Translations under genes and position numbers: made by a program
From: Poecilobothrus nobilitatus
Taxonomy: Eukaryota > Arthropoda > Insecta > Diptera > Dolichopodidae
Assembly: GCA_947095535.1 (NCBI GenBank)
Contig: OX352772.1
Coordinates: forward strand, 40,133,445-40,197,444
Reading direction: 5' to 3'
Length of the DNA stretch: 64,000 nt
Notes under the pieces: generated by a model
What the model was told of the DNA's origin: nothing
The model's database searches: none
Seen by the model: only the letters and a program-made list of their open reading frames with translations
Shown here: piece by piece, positions 1-10,633 of the stretch
Position numbering within the stretch: the stretch's first letter is position 1
How the letters are laid out: the number at the start of each line of letters is the position of its first letter

Positions 1-125
1 AATATATAATGGTATAATGTACAGTTTGGTTTTGGGGAAAAAGATGAGGAAAAGATTACTTGGAAAATTGGATTTGGGATAATTAAGATTATTTATGATG
101 AAGGGAAAAATTTGGAGAGTTATTT
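1..125. repeat. Dispersed repeat, partner of 60680-60800
   Basis: This G-rich purine stretch resembles 60680-60800 in the same orientation. Both contain the word TTTGGTTTTGGGGA, followed by GGA(A)AAGATTA, a GGATTTGGGATAAT-like block and GGGGAAAATTTG or close variants. It is truncated by the window edge. I see no coding frame, so it is probably the end of an unnamed transposon. Confidence 0.6.
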
Positions 126-280
126 TATATATATATTTTTTTTTTTTGAAATATGAGGAATGTTCTTATAATATAAAAAATCACTAAAAAGATTCAATGT
201 TTGAGTTCATTAAACTTTTCTATAAAACCAATTCGAATCAAAAAAAAAAAATATATGTTTCAAAAGTTGAACTGAAAGCT
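126..280. other. AT-rich spacer
   Basis: Low-complexity AT-rich sequence with poly(T) and poly(A) runs. I see nothing in it. Confidence 0.5.
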
Positions 281-556
281 CTTTATTTATTTATTTATTT
301 ATATTAATATTAAATACATTAATGTAGTGCAATATTATTGAACCATCGACTACTAAGGCCATTATAGGTTTTTATACTATTATTAAATTATATACTACTA
401 TTATTTATTTTGTTTATATTATATACTATATATTTACATTATATTAGGCCGTAAGGGGGGTATCTAAAGAAAAAACTTTACGACCTGTGCAGGGATCGAA
501 CCCACACTCCTTCGATTAATACGCCACACGCCTACCCACTAGGTTACCGAAGCCCC
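281..556 (-). mobile_element. SINE family A, copy 1 (tRNA-derived head)
   Basis: Read on the minus strand, the element starts at 556 with a tRNA-like head. An A-box-like TAACCTAGTGGG and a B-box GGTTCGATCCC are visible, as expected for an internal RNA polymerase III promoter. The body contains a conserved block that reads GGCCATTATAGG on the + strand, and the tail is a run of AAATA units (TTTATTTATTTA on the + strand near 281-300). Related copies lie at 29632-29845 (head missing) and 30990-31240. This is the most intact copy. Confidence 0.75.
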
Positions 557-1539
557 GAAAGCTCTAATAAATGCTCTAAAGTTTATAAATTTCAAAGTAT
601 GTGGATTCCCTTTTACGAATTACTTATTCTACTTATTATTAAACAAAGTCTAAATTATCAGAAGATTAATATCTAAAATTTAGTATTGTAGCCTTTAGCC
701 TTCTATCAGAATAAAATATGATGTTCCAATAAAATTTTATTAAATTTTATTATAAGGAAAAATAAAATTTCTTATATTTCATATATTTTTTTCACATTTT
801 TGTACACTTTATAAATAATATTACAAAAGAACTTTTTTTTTTTTGCACTATTAAATTTTTTTTTTATATTTTAGCTTCGCTGAATTTAAAAAGAAAAAAA
901 AAACGAAATATTTTTTTACCTTAGAATATTACCTGTTATATTTTTTGTGCTTTTTCTCCGTTAGTTTTATTCATACGACATGTCATATTTAAACACTTCT
1001 TCTAAATAACCAGAAAAAAAAATCCTTTTCATTTTTGATTATCAAAAACTTTTTATTCAGTTTTTGTTCAACCGTCCTGACGGTATTCAATATTAAAACT
1101 TGTTAATATAATTTGTGACAAATATTGAAATAAATTTTATTGTTGCCATGTAAGACTTTGCAACAGAGACAGACTATAATCAGTTTAAGTAGATACTATA
1201 TAAATTTTTGAAAATTTTAATTAAATATTTGATAATCTTATAACAGATTAGTTAATTTTTAAAACTATTCTTTATAGTCATTCATATTTAGATAAATAAG
1301 AGCTAATGTTTGATTATATATAAGTAAACTAGCACAATATATCTGCACTAAAAGGGCACTTACACCCCTTAAACAACAAAACTTCTTAAAACTTCGATCG
1401 GGACTTTATGTGGTTTATTTATTTTTTTTAAGTAAGCATTTTTTGTTTCTTTTTTAACTGATAAAGCAATAAGGATATTATTACTCTGTGTTTGTATTAA
1501 GTATAAAATTCTTATAACATGACCCCAACACGTAGTTAT
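557..1539. other. Gene-free AT-rich stretch
   Basis: I see no supported gene or repeat here. There are poly(T) runs around 833-870 and the sequence becomes less AT-rich after about 1340. Confidence 0.4.
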
Positions 1540-1870
1540 TGAACGGTACTTCTGTACGCACTTACTTTTTTATTTTTTTCCTTACTCCTCTTGGAAGCAT
1601 ATGTCCTCCACTAGACATTTCCATCGAACTCTTATATCCGAAGCTTTTGTCTAATTTCAGCGTTAATCTTTTTTAGGAGCTTATCTAGGCAGGAGATTGG
1701 CTTACCGTATAAAGGTTCTCCAATTACTGCTAAATCTGCAGCTTACGCCTTAGTGAAGAGATGACTTAATTTTTTCCTCATTCTTTTGCCATCCTTGACG
1801 CTAAGATGATAATTATGGGAAGATCTCGCCGCGATAATACATAACTCGCCTGATGTTTGTTGGGTTATGC
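1540..1870 (-). pseudogene. Coding-like relic of unknown family
   Basis: This block is clearly richer in GC than its surroundings. On the minus strand it gives a mostly open frame with plausible protein composition (for example LAVIGEPLYGKP, then CLDKLLKKINAEI), broken by at least two stops near 1610-1640 and one near 1750. I do not recognise the family. It may be a fragment of a retroelement, because most other such islands here are. The call rests only on composition and the near-open frame. Confidence 0.3.
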
Positions 1871-2050
1871 CGTGTAATGTCATATGTTAATATTCTCATT
1901 TTAAAATATGTACATATGATATAGGTTAGTATTATATTGTATTTGTTTTTATATTATTAATTATCAATATTTTGATATGGAGTATACATTACATTATAAA
2001 ATTACTATAGGATATTGTGCTAATGGGAGTATTATTTATATTTGTATTTA

Positions 2051-2124
2051 CCCAGTCAGGGTTTGAACCCGAGACCTTTCCAATGAAAGACCAGTATCTT
2101 AACGACTGCACTATCGGCTGGGTC
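2051..2124 (-). repeat. tRNA-like sequence (degenerate or SINE head)
   Basis: On the minus strand this 74-base stretch has a six-base-pair acceptor-like pairing (ACCCAG with CTGGGT), an A-box-like ATAGTGCAGTCG and a T-arm/B-box GGTTCAAACCC with a good five-base-pair stem. The D stem does not pair and the anticodon stem is poor, although TTC sits where an anticodon would be. I therefore call it a tRNA-derived repeat and not a functional tRNA gene. Confidence 0.55.
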
Positions 2125-4420
2125 TATACGTACTTATAACCATATAAATTACCTTCAAACAGATGTTTTTTATATTGCTTAATTTACATCCTTTGCCTCT
2201 TTTATAACTAATAAGTACAAAGGTTTCCATCCAAGCTCCACAGTAAACTTGAAAATCTTATGGGTTTCAATTTATTTCGAAATTACAATTTTTTATTTTA
2301 TTTAAGCTTTACATCATCTTAAAGAAAAGAGGGTAATCGAACAAAAAAGAATCGAAAGCAGGATGAAGGAAGAAAGATATCCTTTAACTTGTTTAATTTT
2401 CCAAAATAGAATCTAAAAAAAAATATTTTTTTTTTGATTAATATTACAATATTTCTACCGTTATTTTAATAAAGGCAACAATTTTCATTTATTTACTGTA
2501 TTACAATTATATACTGCAATTTGTTATATCCTATGAATATAAAAAAATATTGCTTTTTACAACGTATTATATTTTTGAAAAAAAAAAACACCATCTTAAT
2601 TTTTTCTTTAAACACTTTAAGTGACACACACTTTAAAATATTCTTAGTATGTTCTTTATTTTTTCAACTAGGAGTATATCATGAATAACATTTACATATG
2701 TTGTATTTGAATGTCTTTAAAAAGTCACTCAAATTTTTTTTTTTTTTTTGATGATGATTATAGTGATTATAAAATCATATCTTATTAAATTACAATAATT
2801 TGCATCTGGAAAGTAAAGTTTTTAAAGTAAAATATTTGAATATTTTATTATGACTTTTTTGAATGTTAACAGCTGTTGTTAACATATTAAACATATTTTC
2901 AAAATTTTTAAAAACTTTAATCTATTTTTATAATAACACTTTTTGCAACCTTCATTTACGATAATAAAATTCTTGATTGTCTTGGTACAAATTGAACTGG
3001 GTACAAATTTAAAAGTTGTACATTACAACAAAAATAAAACTGTTATTAAAACTGAAACTATTATATTTGTTTATGTTTTTTATTTTACCTATTCGAAATG
3101 AAGGTTAGTAAGCTTTTCTTACATGTCTGAATTTTCTATCAATAGTAGACTAGATGGTGAAGATGTTGAATAATAAAATATTACAAGGAGGTTTTGTTAT
3201 ACTTATATTATGTTAATATAAAATCTGTATAATCTAACACAAAATCTCTACCCTTTCTTCAATCGCAATTTGCAAGAAATTTTAAATTTAAGATGACCAA
3301 GAAAATTAAAGCACATGAGAAATACTGCTTCACAAATGACGTAAGATTGGATACACACTAAAAATAAAATGCGAACGAAAGAGCGAAATATGTTATGAAG
3401 AACATGATTGAAATAAACAAAACAATAGAAAACACTGTAGACAAAAAATAACTTTGTAGAGAACTGTAGGAAAAGAAATTACAAACTCTAAATTTTCATG
3501 AAAAGAAATTGGACCCAAATCGTACTAGAGGAAAATCTTTACTGAAACACTATGCTATTATAACCAGAGTAACAGTAATAAGATATACTGATAATGAAAA
3601 TTGAAACTATATCATTGTATTTGGGGAAGTATTTACATCTTCATTTGATTACTATTTATAAATTACTTTTTATTTTCTTTAAAATGGACAGTGGATATTT
3701 TATACTAAATGCATTGCAGCTACCAGATAAGAGCCTCATATTTGAGAATTCATTGCAACTAACAAACAAGAGCCTCTTATTTCTTTCTTTATTTAAATAG
3801 TTCTTAATAAATAAATTGTATTTAATGCATCCTTAACCAAGAAATATACCAATACTAATATTAGATCTCGTCAATATATATTTAAAAATGAAACACACTA
3901 TTGAAATAAAGATCTTTCTTCCAAATCTACTGCAAACGGAAAAAAGTCATTCAAATGATGAGAAATCTAACTTCTGAGAGAACACAAATTTGTTAGACCT
4001 AACTAATACACTGTTAAAGATAGACTTTGTTTTTAAAGCTTCTGAAAAACTAAGCTTTAATCGTTTTTCTTCACACCCTTGAAAGACAAAATATAGGTGA
4101 GAAAATCACAACAACTCTTTTTAGAAAATTGTTGTTGTATATTTGTGCGATTTTTACATTTAACTGACAACTGATCAGATCCACTTAAATACTAATTTCT
4201 TAAATATAAAAAAAAAAAAAAATTATTATTTTTTTTTAGCATCGAAGTCAACTATAAAAATTTATTTAAATATTATATTCAAATTATTATTTCATTCAAA
4301 ATTTTAAATTCAAATAAATTATACTAAATTTAAGGAAATAATTTTTTTGCGGAATACATCAAAAATAAAATTTTACAAAAAAAAAACTTTCGGTTATTTT
4401 GGATTATCAAAATTTCAAGA
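2125..4420. other. Gene-free AT-rich stretch
   Basis: AT-rich sequence with homopolymer runs. The open frames, including one of 68 codons at 3594-3800, have no domain, signal peptide or splice context that supports a gene. Confidence 0.5.
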
Positions 4421-4430
4421 TATATATAAA
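4421..4430 (+). promoter_or_regulatory. TATA box of the small cysteine-rich gene
   Basis: TATATATAAA lies 87-96 bases upstream of the start codon at 4517. With the usual spacing, transcription would begin near 4450 and give a 5' leader of about 65 bases. No clear initiator motif is visible. In such AT-rich DNA a TATA match alone is weak, and its position before a spliced gene is what supports it. Confidence 0.45.
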
Positions 4431-4516
4431 ACAAAAAAAATAACAACAAACGAATAATTTATTAAAAGTTTCTTTATTTTTTTGAACTAAATAAAACCTT
4501 TAAAACAAATAGAAAA

Positions 4517-4749
4517 ATGTGTTATATGTATTGGGGCGGTGGTATCTTCAATCCCTGGTGTGATGGAAGACCTCAACCAATTCCACCAATAACTCCACCA
4601 TGTTGTAATATTCCATATAGAGGTTGTACATCATGTGGTCCAACAGGAATGCATCATTTTTGTAGTTGGCCTTATGTAAGTATTTTATGCAAAAAAAAAT
4701 TCTAAATTTTAATCAAACATTCTTGAAATTTTAGATCGAATACAATTAA
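4517..4749 (+). CDS. Small cysteine-rich peptide, two exons
   Basis: Exon 1 (4517-4675, 53 codons) begins MCYMYWGGG and ends at a consensus donor (TAT|GTAAGT). A 59-bp intron (4676-4734) ends in AATTTTAG. Exon 2 adds four codons (IEYN) and a stop at 4747-4749, giving 57 residues. Without splicing the frame would end after 62 residues in a lysine-rich tail that is less plausible. The peptide has eight cysteines, including a CC pair and a CTSCGPTG segment, plus many Pro, Gly and Trp. I see no signal peptide. Upstream are a TATA box and an AT-rich leader, and downstream an AATAAA. GC content is clearly above the flanks, as expected for real coding sequence. I do not recognise the family. Short Cys/Gly/Pro-rich proteins of insect sperm or cuticle are one analogy, but no homology is claimed. 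Confidence 0.7.
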
Positions 4750-4941
4750 GGAAGGTTTGAAAAAAATTATATGGGATAGGAATATGGGTATTAATGTGCG
4801 TGATAAAGGATCGGGAAAAAAAGTTTAGTAGAAATTATGAAGAAACTGATATAATTAAAACTGTTCAAATGTCTAGCAATTTTATTTTATTTTTCGGGTC
4901 CAAATGTAAGAATTAAATTTATCTGTTCCCCGTAGGAAAGA

Positions 4942-4947
4942 AATAAA
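4942..4947 (+). terminator. Poly(A) signal AATAAA
   Basis: AATAAA about 195 bases after the stop codon at 4749, followed by a T-rich stretch. It is the first good polyadenylation signal downstream of the gene. Confidence 0.45.
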
Positions 4948-5427
4948 GTTATGTTTTTTTTTATAAATAAATTTCTTTTATTTTAAAACTATTGCTGCAA
5001 GTAACACTATATTTACACACTGTTCAGATGGTGAAATCTTCAAAAGTTAAGCAGAAACTAATCATAATAGTATTGTGATTGATCCAAATATAAAAGTAGA
5101 TCTTATGACGTAAGTTTAAAATACAATATACAAACTACTAATGGTAAAAAATGAATGATAATCTTCGAGCCTTGTGGGGATAAAACATTTTTTATATTGA
5201 AACTGGAATTGTTTAATATAACAATGTGTCAACACACCGCAGATGCGTTTCTGATAAGTGGATTTGTAAACATCCAGAGGGACGGACGGGGACAGTGCAA
5301 AACTAATATTTATCAATTATAAACAACTAAAATTGGTTATAAGTTGTCAAAATTAAAAATTTATCTTTATTTATTATGAACAAAAATTGTTATATGATGT
5401 AACAAGTATATAATGGTGTGGTGTAGC

Positions 5428-5477
5428 AATTCACGATAGTTGCCAATAAAAATAACAATTGGCAACTATGGTGAATT
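5428..5477. repeat. Short perfect-looking hairpin
   Basis: The 19-base arms 5428-5446 and 5459-5477 are complementary with one mismatch (AATTCACGATAGTTGCCAA against the opposite strand of TTGGCAACTATGGTGAATT), around a 12-base loop. It is too short for a typical microRNA precursor. It could be the core of a MITE. Confidence 0.6.
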
Positions 5478-5566
5478 AAAGAAACAATACTGTCAATTCA
5501 AATTTGTTTAAAATACTAGGTTTATTTTCGTTCAAATATATTAGTCTTCTCATTTATTATTTATCG

Positions 5567-5880
5567 TTGGGAGCGCCACGAAGTCCAAAAAAAAAAATCC
5601 CAAATGACGAAATCCCAAAAAATCATAAAATGTCAAAATAACAAAACTTCAAAGTAAAGCAAATTTACAGATTGAAGAATTATTACAAAATGATAGAATA
5701 ATTTAGTGAAGTTTAGCTCAAGCCCTTTAGGATTATAAAGAAAAAAAATGAATTTACGCTTTTCCTAAAATATTTAAAAAAGAAATATAAATATGTAGGG
5801 AATATACATTCCTTTTTACATTAATCCAACATTTTTCGCATTCAAAAGACTTTTTACATTTCTACAATTTTTGCATTTAT
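5567..5880. repeat. Foldback-family fragment with AAATCCC subrepeats
   Basis: It begins with TTGGGAGCG, the same terminal word seen (reverse-complemented) at the right end of the 14761-15207 element. It continues with repeated AAATCCC(A)AAA words and then TTTTTACATTT/TTTTCGCATTC-like text, also as in that element. No clear right arm is present, so it is a partial copy. Confidence 0.45.
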
Positions 5881-5912
5881 ATTTTTGTTTTCAATAAATC
5901 GACGCATATCCG

Positions 5913-6195
5913 GTTGTAAGAAGCCGTCGTATCTTGCGAACCAGAAGTCCGAAGTGATTAAAAAAATCTAGTCCCCGACTTTGTAATAGAAATTAAAAAT
6001 AAAAATAAAATAAGAAATGTACCAAAAAGTGGCACCTTAGTTTTTGGAAGCTATTTTTTTTGGACGGGCTTTAAAGTCGAACAGTTTTATTTTTTTTTTT
6101 TCTGTATTTTAATTCTACAATAAAATCGGCGAGTACCTTTTTTAAATCGTGTCGGTACGACTTCTAGTTCGCAAGATACGGGGGCTTCTTACAAC
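5913..6195. mobile_element. MITE with about 55-bp terminal inverted repeats
   Basis: The left end GTTGTAAGAAGCC, followed by CGTATCTTGCGAAC and AGAAGTC, is matched in reverse complement at the right end (6138-6195) with scattered mismatches. The 283-bp element has no coding frame. No convincing target-site duplication could be read, so the superfamily is unknown. Confidence 0.75.
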
Positions 6196-9100
6196 TTACA
6201 ACTATCTATGTACTCCGATGCTAGATCAATATATAAAACAAAAAAAATTTTTTTAAATTGTAAAATATACTAAACAAAAACAACATTCACTAATATACTA
6301 ATTTATTTTTAATTATACATACTTCCTTTCCACTCCATCCATTTTTATATTTTTATTTAAACTTAAACTTAACTAAAAACTAAAAATACTTAATTCCTAA
6401 GAATTACTTAAAAGTGATATTTATCGTACAAGAATTTTGCCGTGATAGAAAATGGCTAACGTTTCGTAGGAAAAGTCTCCCAGAAACATCACACACGATA
6501 ATTGAAACATAACAAATTGAAAACATCACTTTAGAGTCATGCAGAATAACAAATCATCGCATCGGTAATACTCTTCATATGATAAGTTTTCAAGAATATG
6601 GGTGTAAAACTCATTGTCCTTGTCCTTGTTAATAAAAATAAATAAAAGATGAGCTTCTTTTTATTGCATGATTCTGATTGATCTAAGGTCAAAGAATTAC
6701 AAAAAAATGTAAATGTAGTGAGGAAAAATATACGAGACGGTATTAGTGGTGGTGATCCTAAATTAAGATTCACTCTAAGTTCTTCCAATTTTCGTTCATA
6801 TTCCAACATGCCCGTATTCAATTGCCAAATCCACTAAAACGTCTTGGGAGGATACTCCATTAACGTTACCAAAGGCCCAAATAGCTTTCTATTAGTTACT
6901 TTTTTTAGACTAAAAATTGTTAAATTTGTTAAAAAGAAAAAAAAAACTGTAACCGCAATATTCAAAAGATAAGGAATGAAAAATTTTAACTTAGTATTAA
7001 ATAACTTGATAAAAATAATTAAACTTTATTAAAGTAAACATAAATTTCCTTTATTCACTTTTCTATTTTAAAACAAGTGTCAAATAACAAATTTTATACT
7101 ACTAATTTTTTTTTTTAAATAAGTACTGCCAACATAACAAACTGTTTTATCACATGTCTTACAGAAACTACATAAACCCCTGAGTTCCATATTGTAAAAA
7201 ATTTTACAATGTATTACGTCCCATATAGGGTTTTTTTAGACATTTTAGGCATTTAAATTTTTGCATAAAAAGTCAAAGTTTGATGTTAGTTTTGAAAATG
7301 TGGTTAAATTTTAATAAAAAGATGATAGGTATATGTCTATATTCACGGTATGTATATGCACGGTATGATAGGTATATATCTATATAGGTATATGTATATG
7401 CACGAAAAAATATTTCGTGCATTCAAAAAATTTTGGATGCTTTTCTATAAATTTTTACAATAGTGTTTGCCAGTTTAAAAATAAAATGTCAAAATACTTT
7501 TTTTTGCCATAAATGTTTGCATAAAAAGTCAAAAGTTGGAGTAATGTTGTAATACAGAATTTTAATAGAAAAATTTGAAAATTTTGGAATTGATCTAATT
7601 TAAATTTTTTTTTTTTTGATAATTCAAGTGCGATGCAAAGCCTTCTTCTTTTTCTCAATTTTAACTTTTGTTTAATATATTTTACATTAACACAAGTTGT
7701 TTTTTGATTCACAAAGCGTCTCTAATAAATTGTTTAAAATAATATTAAAAAAGACGTTCATTTTTAGCAAAATTTAAAAAATCTTTCAAATAAAAAAAAT
7801 TCAAAATGCAACTTTACCAACAAAATGTCAATTGTAAAAAATCAAAAATTGCGTTCCGATGTGTAATAAAAAACTTTGTATTTATTTTACAATGTATTGC
7901 TATTGTTTAAAATTTTAAATTTAAATGCGGTTTAAAAACTTTTTTTTTACAATACGGACTCGCCCGTTATAGATATGACGCGATATCCTGATTATTCACT
8001 GCGCTTGAGCGACTTAGAGAAGGAGAGTGTATATTTTTGTTTGTGTTATTAAAAGTTTGACTTTATTTTTCAATTCCAATTTCTCTAACAAATTATTTTA
8101 ACGATTTGTTTCAATTTGTGTATTTATTATCTATTATAAATTTATTTTATTCAATATATCTGCTTAATATTTATGTATTCTTTACTAAAAACTAATTTTA
8201 GAAATATCCTTTTTTCAAAACCCTTGTTTTTTTCAGTACTTCTTTTAAATTATTTTAAATGGCATTGTTTTAAGATTTGATTTAAGCAGAATTTTTGTTA
8301 AATTTTGTATTATATGATTGGTATAATTAAAACAAGCAAGAAAATATTTGCTAAGGATAAAAATTATTTAAAACTTATGGATATAAATATCTAGGATAGA
8401 GATTTTTATTATAGAATGTAAAAAGAATATATCATATATAGCAATAAAAAAAATTTCCAATAAATTTCAATTTAATCTGATTTTATATTCTATCGAAAAT
8501 GTAAATATTTTATGTCTATCTTATATGAACCACAAAAATCCTTTTGTCTGGATCGATTCCTTTGCAAAAGGTCAGCTAAAAATACATAATATTACATTTT
8601 AACAATGTTGTCATAATACAAATAAATATTTTATAGATTTACATCCACTCATACACATACACCAATAATGTTTTTTTTTTTATTACTGAATGCTGATTCT
8701 GGTAAAAGAAAAAGTTTTCTTTTCATAAATTATTTCTATAAACTTTTTTCTTTTCTTAAACTTTTTCTATAGACTTTAAATTTAACTTAAATTTTTTATT
8801 CGTCATCCTAAAATCGATTTATAATATTTATATACAATTTAATCAATCAACATTGTCGTAAAAATGAAATACCAAAACCAAACTATAAGGATTTTGTAAA
8901 TAGAAATTTTTTTTTGGCTTCTTTTATTTTTAATTTATGATTATATTTTTTCTTTTTTCTATTTTTAAAACTGTCTATTTTATTTCTATCTTTAGGTTAT
9001 AAAATATTTAGATAACAAAAAACTGAGAAATAAATTTAAATCTTCTAATGTTTTTGTTTTCTTCACATAATATGAAAGAAAAATTAAAAAAAATAATTTT

Positions 9101-9436
9101 AAAAGAATGATTTTAAAACAATGACAAGTTCTTTTAAGTTTTTTTTTATATCTACATTTTGAACAAGTGGACAATACTTGGAAAAAAAATTCAAACCGAA
9201 CAAAAAAAAGAGTACCTATATTATTAATCCTAAAAAATTTTTAAGCAATGAAATGGCAAATTTTCGTAAACAAATCATAATATAGTTTGTATAAATATTA
9301 GTTCTAATAAAATAAATATATAAGATAAATATTTCGTTTATCATTAATCTTAGACCAAAATATGACTCTTTTAACAAAAAGTAAAATTGACATGCGCCTT
9401 ATTATATGCAATTTTCAATGATCATATTTTCAGTTG
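6196..9436. other. Gene-free AT-rich stretch
   Basis: About 3.2 kb without a gene I can support. Minus-strand frames at 6537-6821, 7455-7712 and 8992-9174 are rich in Lys, Phe, Leu and Ile and look like by-products of AT-rich sequence. The 6537-6900 part is slightly GC-richer and could be a decayed coding relic. A small tandem repeat of GGTATATGTCTATAT-like words lies near 7327-7400. Confidence 0.45.
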
Positions 9437-9447
9437 AAATATTTTCA

Positions 9448-9700
9448 GATAGAGTTCGCTTCGAACTTTTGCGAAGGGCGGTAGTTATTTCCCACTCAAG
9501 TAAAAGATTTTAGTAAAATCACAAAATAAAAAATTAAAACTGTAAAATAGTTAAATCAAACCAATTTAACAATTAAAAAAAAAAAAAATTCACTGTGCGA
9601 AGTGGTTCGCATATAATAATTTAACTATATTATTTACACACATAAGGTAATAATCAGAAATTATTTCTGCATTGGTTGCCTTTCACATAAGGATTGCTAG
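9448..9700 (+). promoter_or_regulatory. 5' leader of the jockey-like element
   Basis: This is the untranslated region between the inferred 5' target-site duplication and the ORF1 start. It contains GC-richer words (CGCTTCGAACTTTTGCGAAGGGCGG) split by short A-rich stretches. Jockey-clade elements are known to carry an internal promoter here, but I see no diagnostic motif. Confidence 0.4.
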
Positions 9701-10624
9701 ATGCAATCTACTGAGGAGGAATCACTTAAATCTTCTATAAATGCACGATTTCTAGTACTTATGAAAGCTCGAAATAATCCCAAAAGCGATAATACCATGC
9801 CAAAAAATAATAATAAGCATGTCCACGAAATACGGGAACTTAAAGCCATGATTAACAGGTTACAAGAGGACAACCTTAAATATAAAAACCTGCTAGAGAA
9901 ATACATGGCACAAAATCAACCATGTGCCTCAACAAGCACAAGCAATAATGTGTTCAGTCCCTTGATGGAGCTGGAGGTTCAAGCTGAAGATGTGGACCAA
10001 CGCCCTGACCAAACAATTAAAAAATTACCATTCTTCATAATACAGGCGTCACCTAAAAGTACATATAAAGAAATTTCAGAAATAAAAGCAATTGATCATC
10101 AAATAATACGTTGGGAACGATTAAACAAACCAGACATACTTCAATGTACCAGATGTCAGCGTTTTGGTCACTCTGCGGCTAATTGTAAAATGGATCACAG
10201 ATGTGTCAAATGCGGAGAAAACCATCCACCAAATGAATGTGCAATCAAGCCGGATGATCCCAAAGACAAGCTAGTCTGCAGTTTGTATAAAAAGTTCGGG
10301 CATCCATCCTCTTACAGGAATTGTCCAGAATATAAATTAAAAATTCAAAGCCGCGAAGAAGCGAAGGAACTTACTAAAAACAAAATTATAAATAAGCACA
10401 TGTCTTCTAATGCAATACAGCCGAACATATCTTTTGCAAATATGGTGAGATCAAATAATATTAATTATAATAATACTAACACTAATAATAATAATAATAG
10501 TAGCAATTCTAACACTAATATTCTTTTAGAAATTAAGAACAGTATTATCGAAATGCAAAAAAAATTTATAAGCATTGAAAAAAGTATTAGAATTAATATT
10601 CTATCTAATTTCATAAGTGTTTAA
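9701..10624 (+). CDS. Retrotransposon ORF1, gag-like nucleic-acid-binding protein
   Basis: A 307-residue open frame. Residues about 45-70 form a charged, leucine-spaced helix likely to be coiled coil (EIRELKAMINRLQEDN). Residues about 149-213 carry three CCHC zinc knuckles: CTRCQRFGHSAANC, CVKCGENHPPNEC, and a third that starts CSLY where the family has C-x2-C, so its second cysteine is a tyrosine. The C-terminus is an Asn-rich low-complexity run. ORF1 proteins of this clade bind the element RNA and help target integration. The frame is intact but shorter than most jockey-clade ORF1 proteins. The segment just before the knuckles looks compressed, so an internal deletion is likely. ORF2 starts 9 bases downstream. 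The frame starts at the first Met after the leader. Confidence 0.85.
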   Translation: MQSTEEESLKSSINARFLVLMKARNNPKSDNTMPKNNNKHVHEIRELKAMINRLQEDNLKYKNLLEKYMAQNQPCASTSTSNNVFSPLMELEVQAEDVDQRPDQTIKKLPFFIIQASPKSTYKEISEIKAIDHQIIRWERLNKPDILQCTRCQRFGHSAANCKMDHRCVKCGENHPPNECAIKPDDPKDKLVCSLYKKFGHPSSYRNCPEYKLKIQSREEAKELTKNKIINKHMSSNAIQPNISFANMVRSNNINYNNTNTNNNNNSSNSNTNILLEIKNSIIEMQKKFISIEKSIRINILSNFISV

Positions 10625-10633
10625 AAATTTACA

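Noticed and set aside
2051..2124. Functional tRNA gene with TTC anticodon
   Set aside because: The T arm and part of the acceptor pair, but the D stem does not and the anticodon stem is poor. Better explained as a SINE or degenerate tRNA-like repeat.
5428..5477. microRNA precursor
   Set aside because: The 19-bp stem with a 12-base loop is shorter than insect microRNA hairpins, and no flanking extension of the stem is visible.
6537..6900. Minus-strand frame of 94 codons with GC-richer upstream text
   Set aside because: Upstream text vaguely recalled an armadillo repeat (WAFGNVNG), but stops are frequent in each frame and no second motif follows. Not enough to call a gene or pseudogene.
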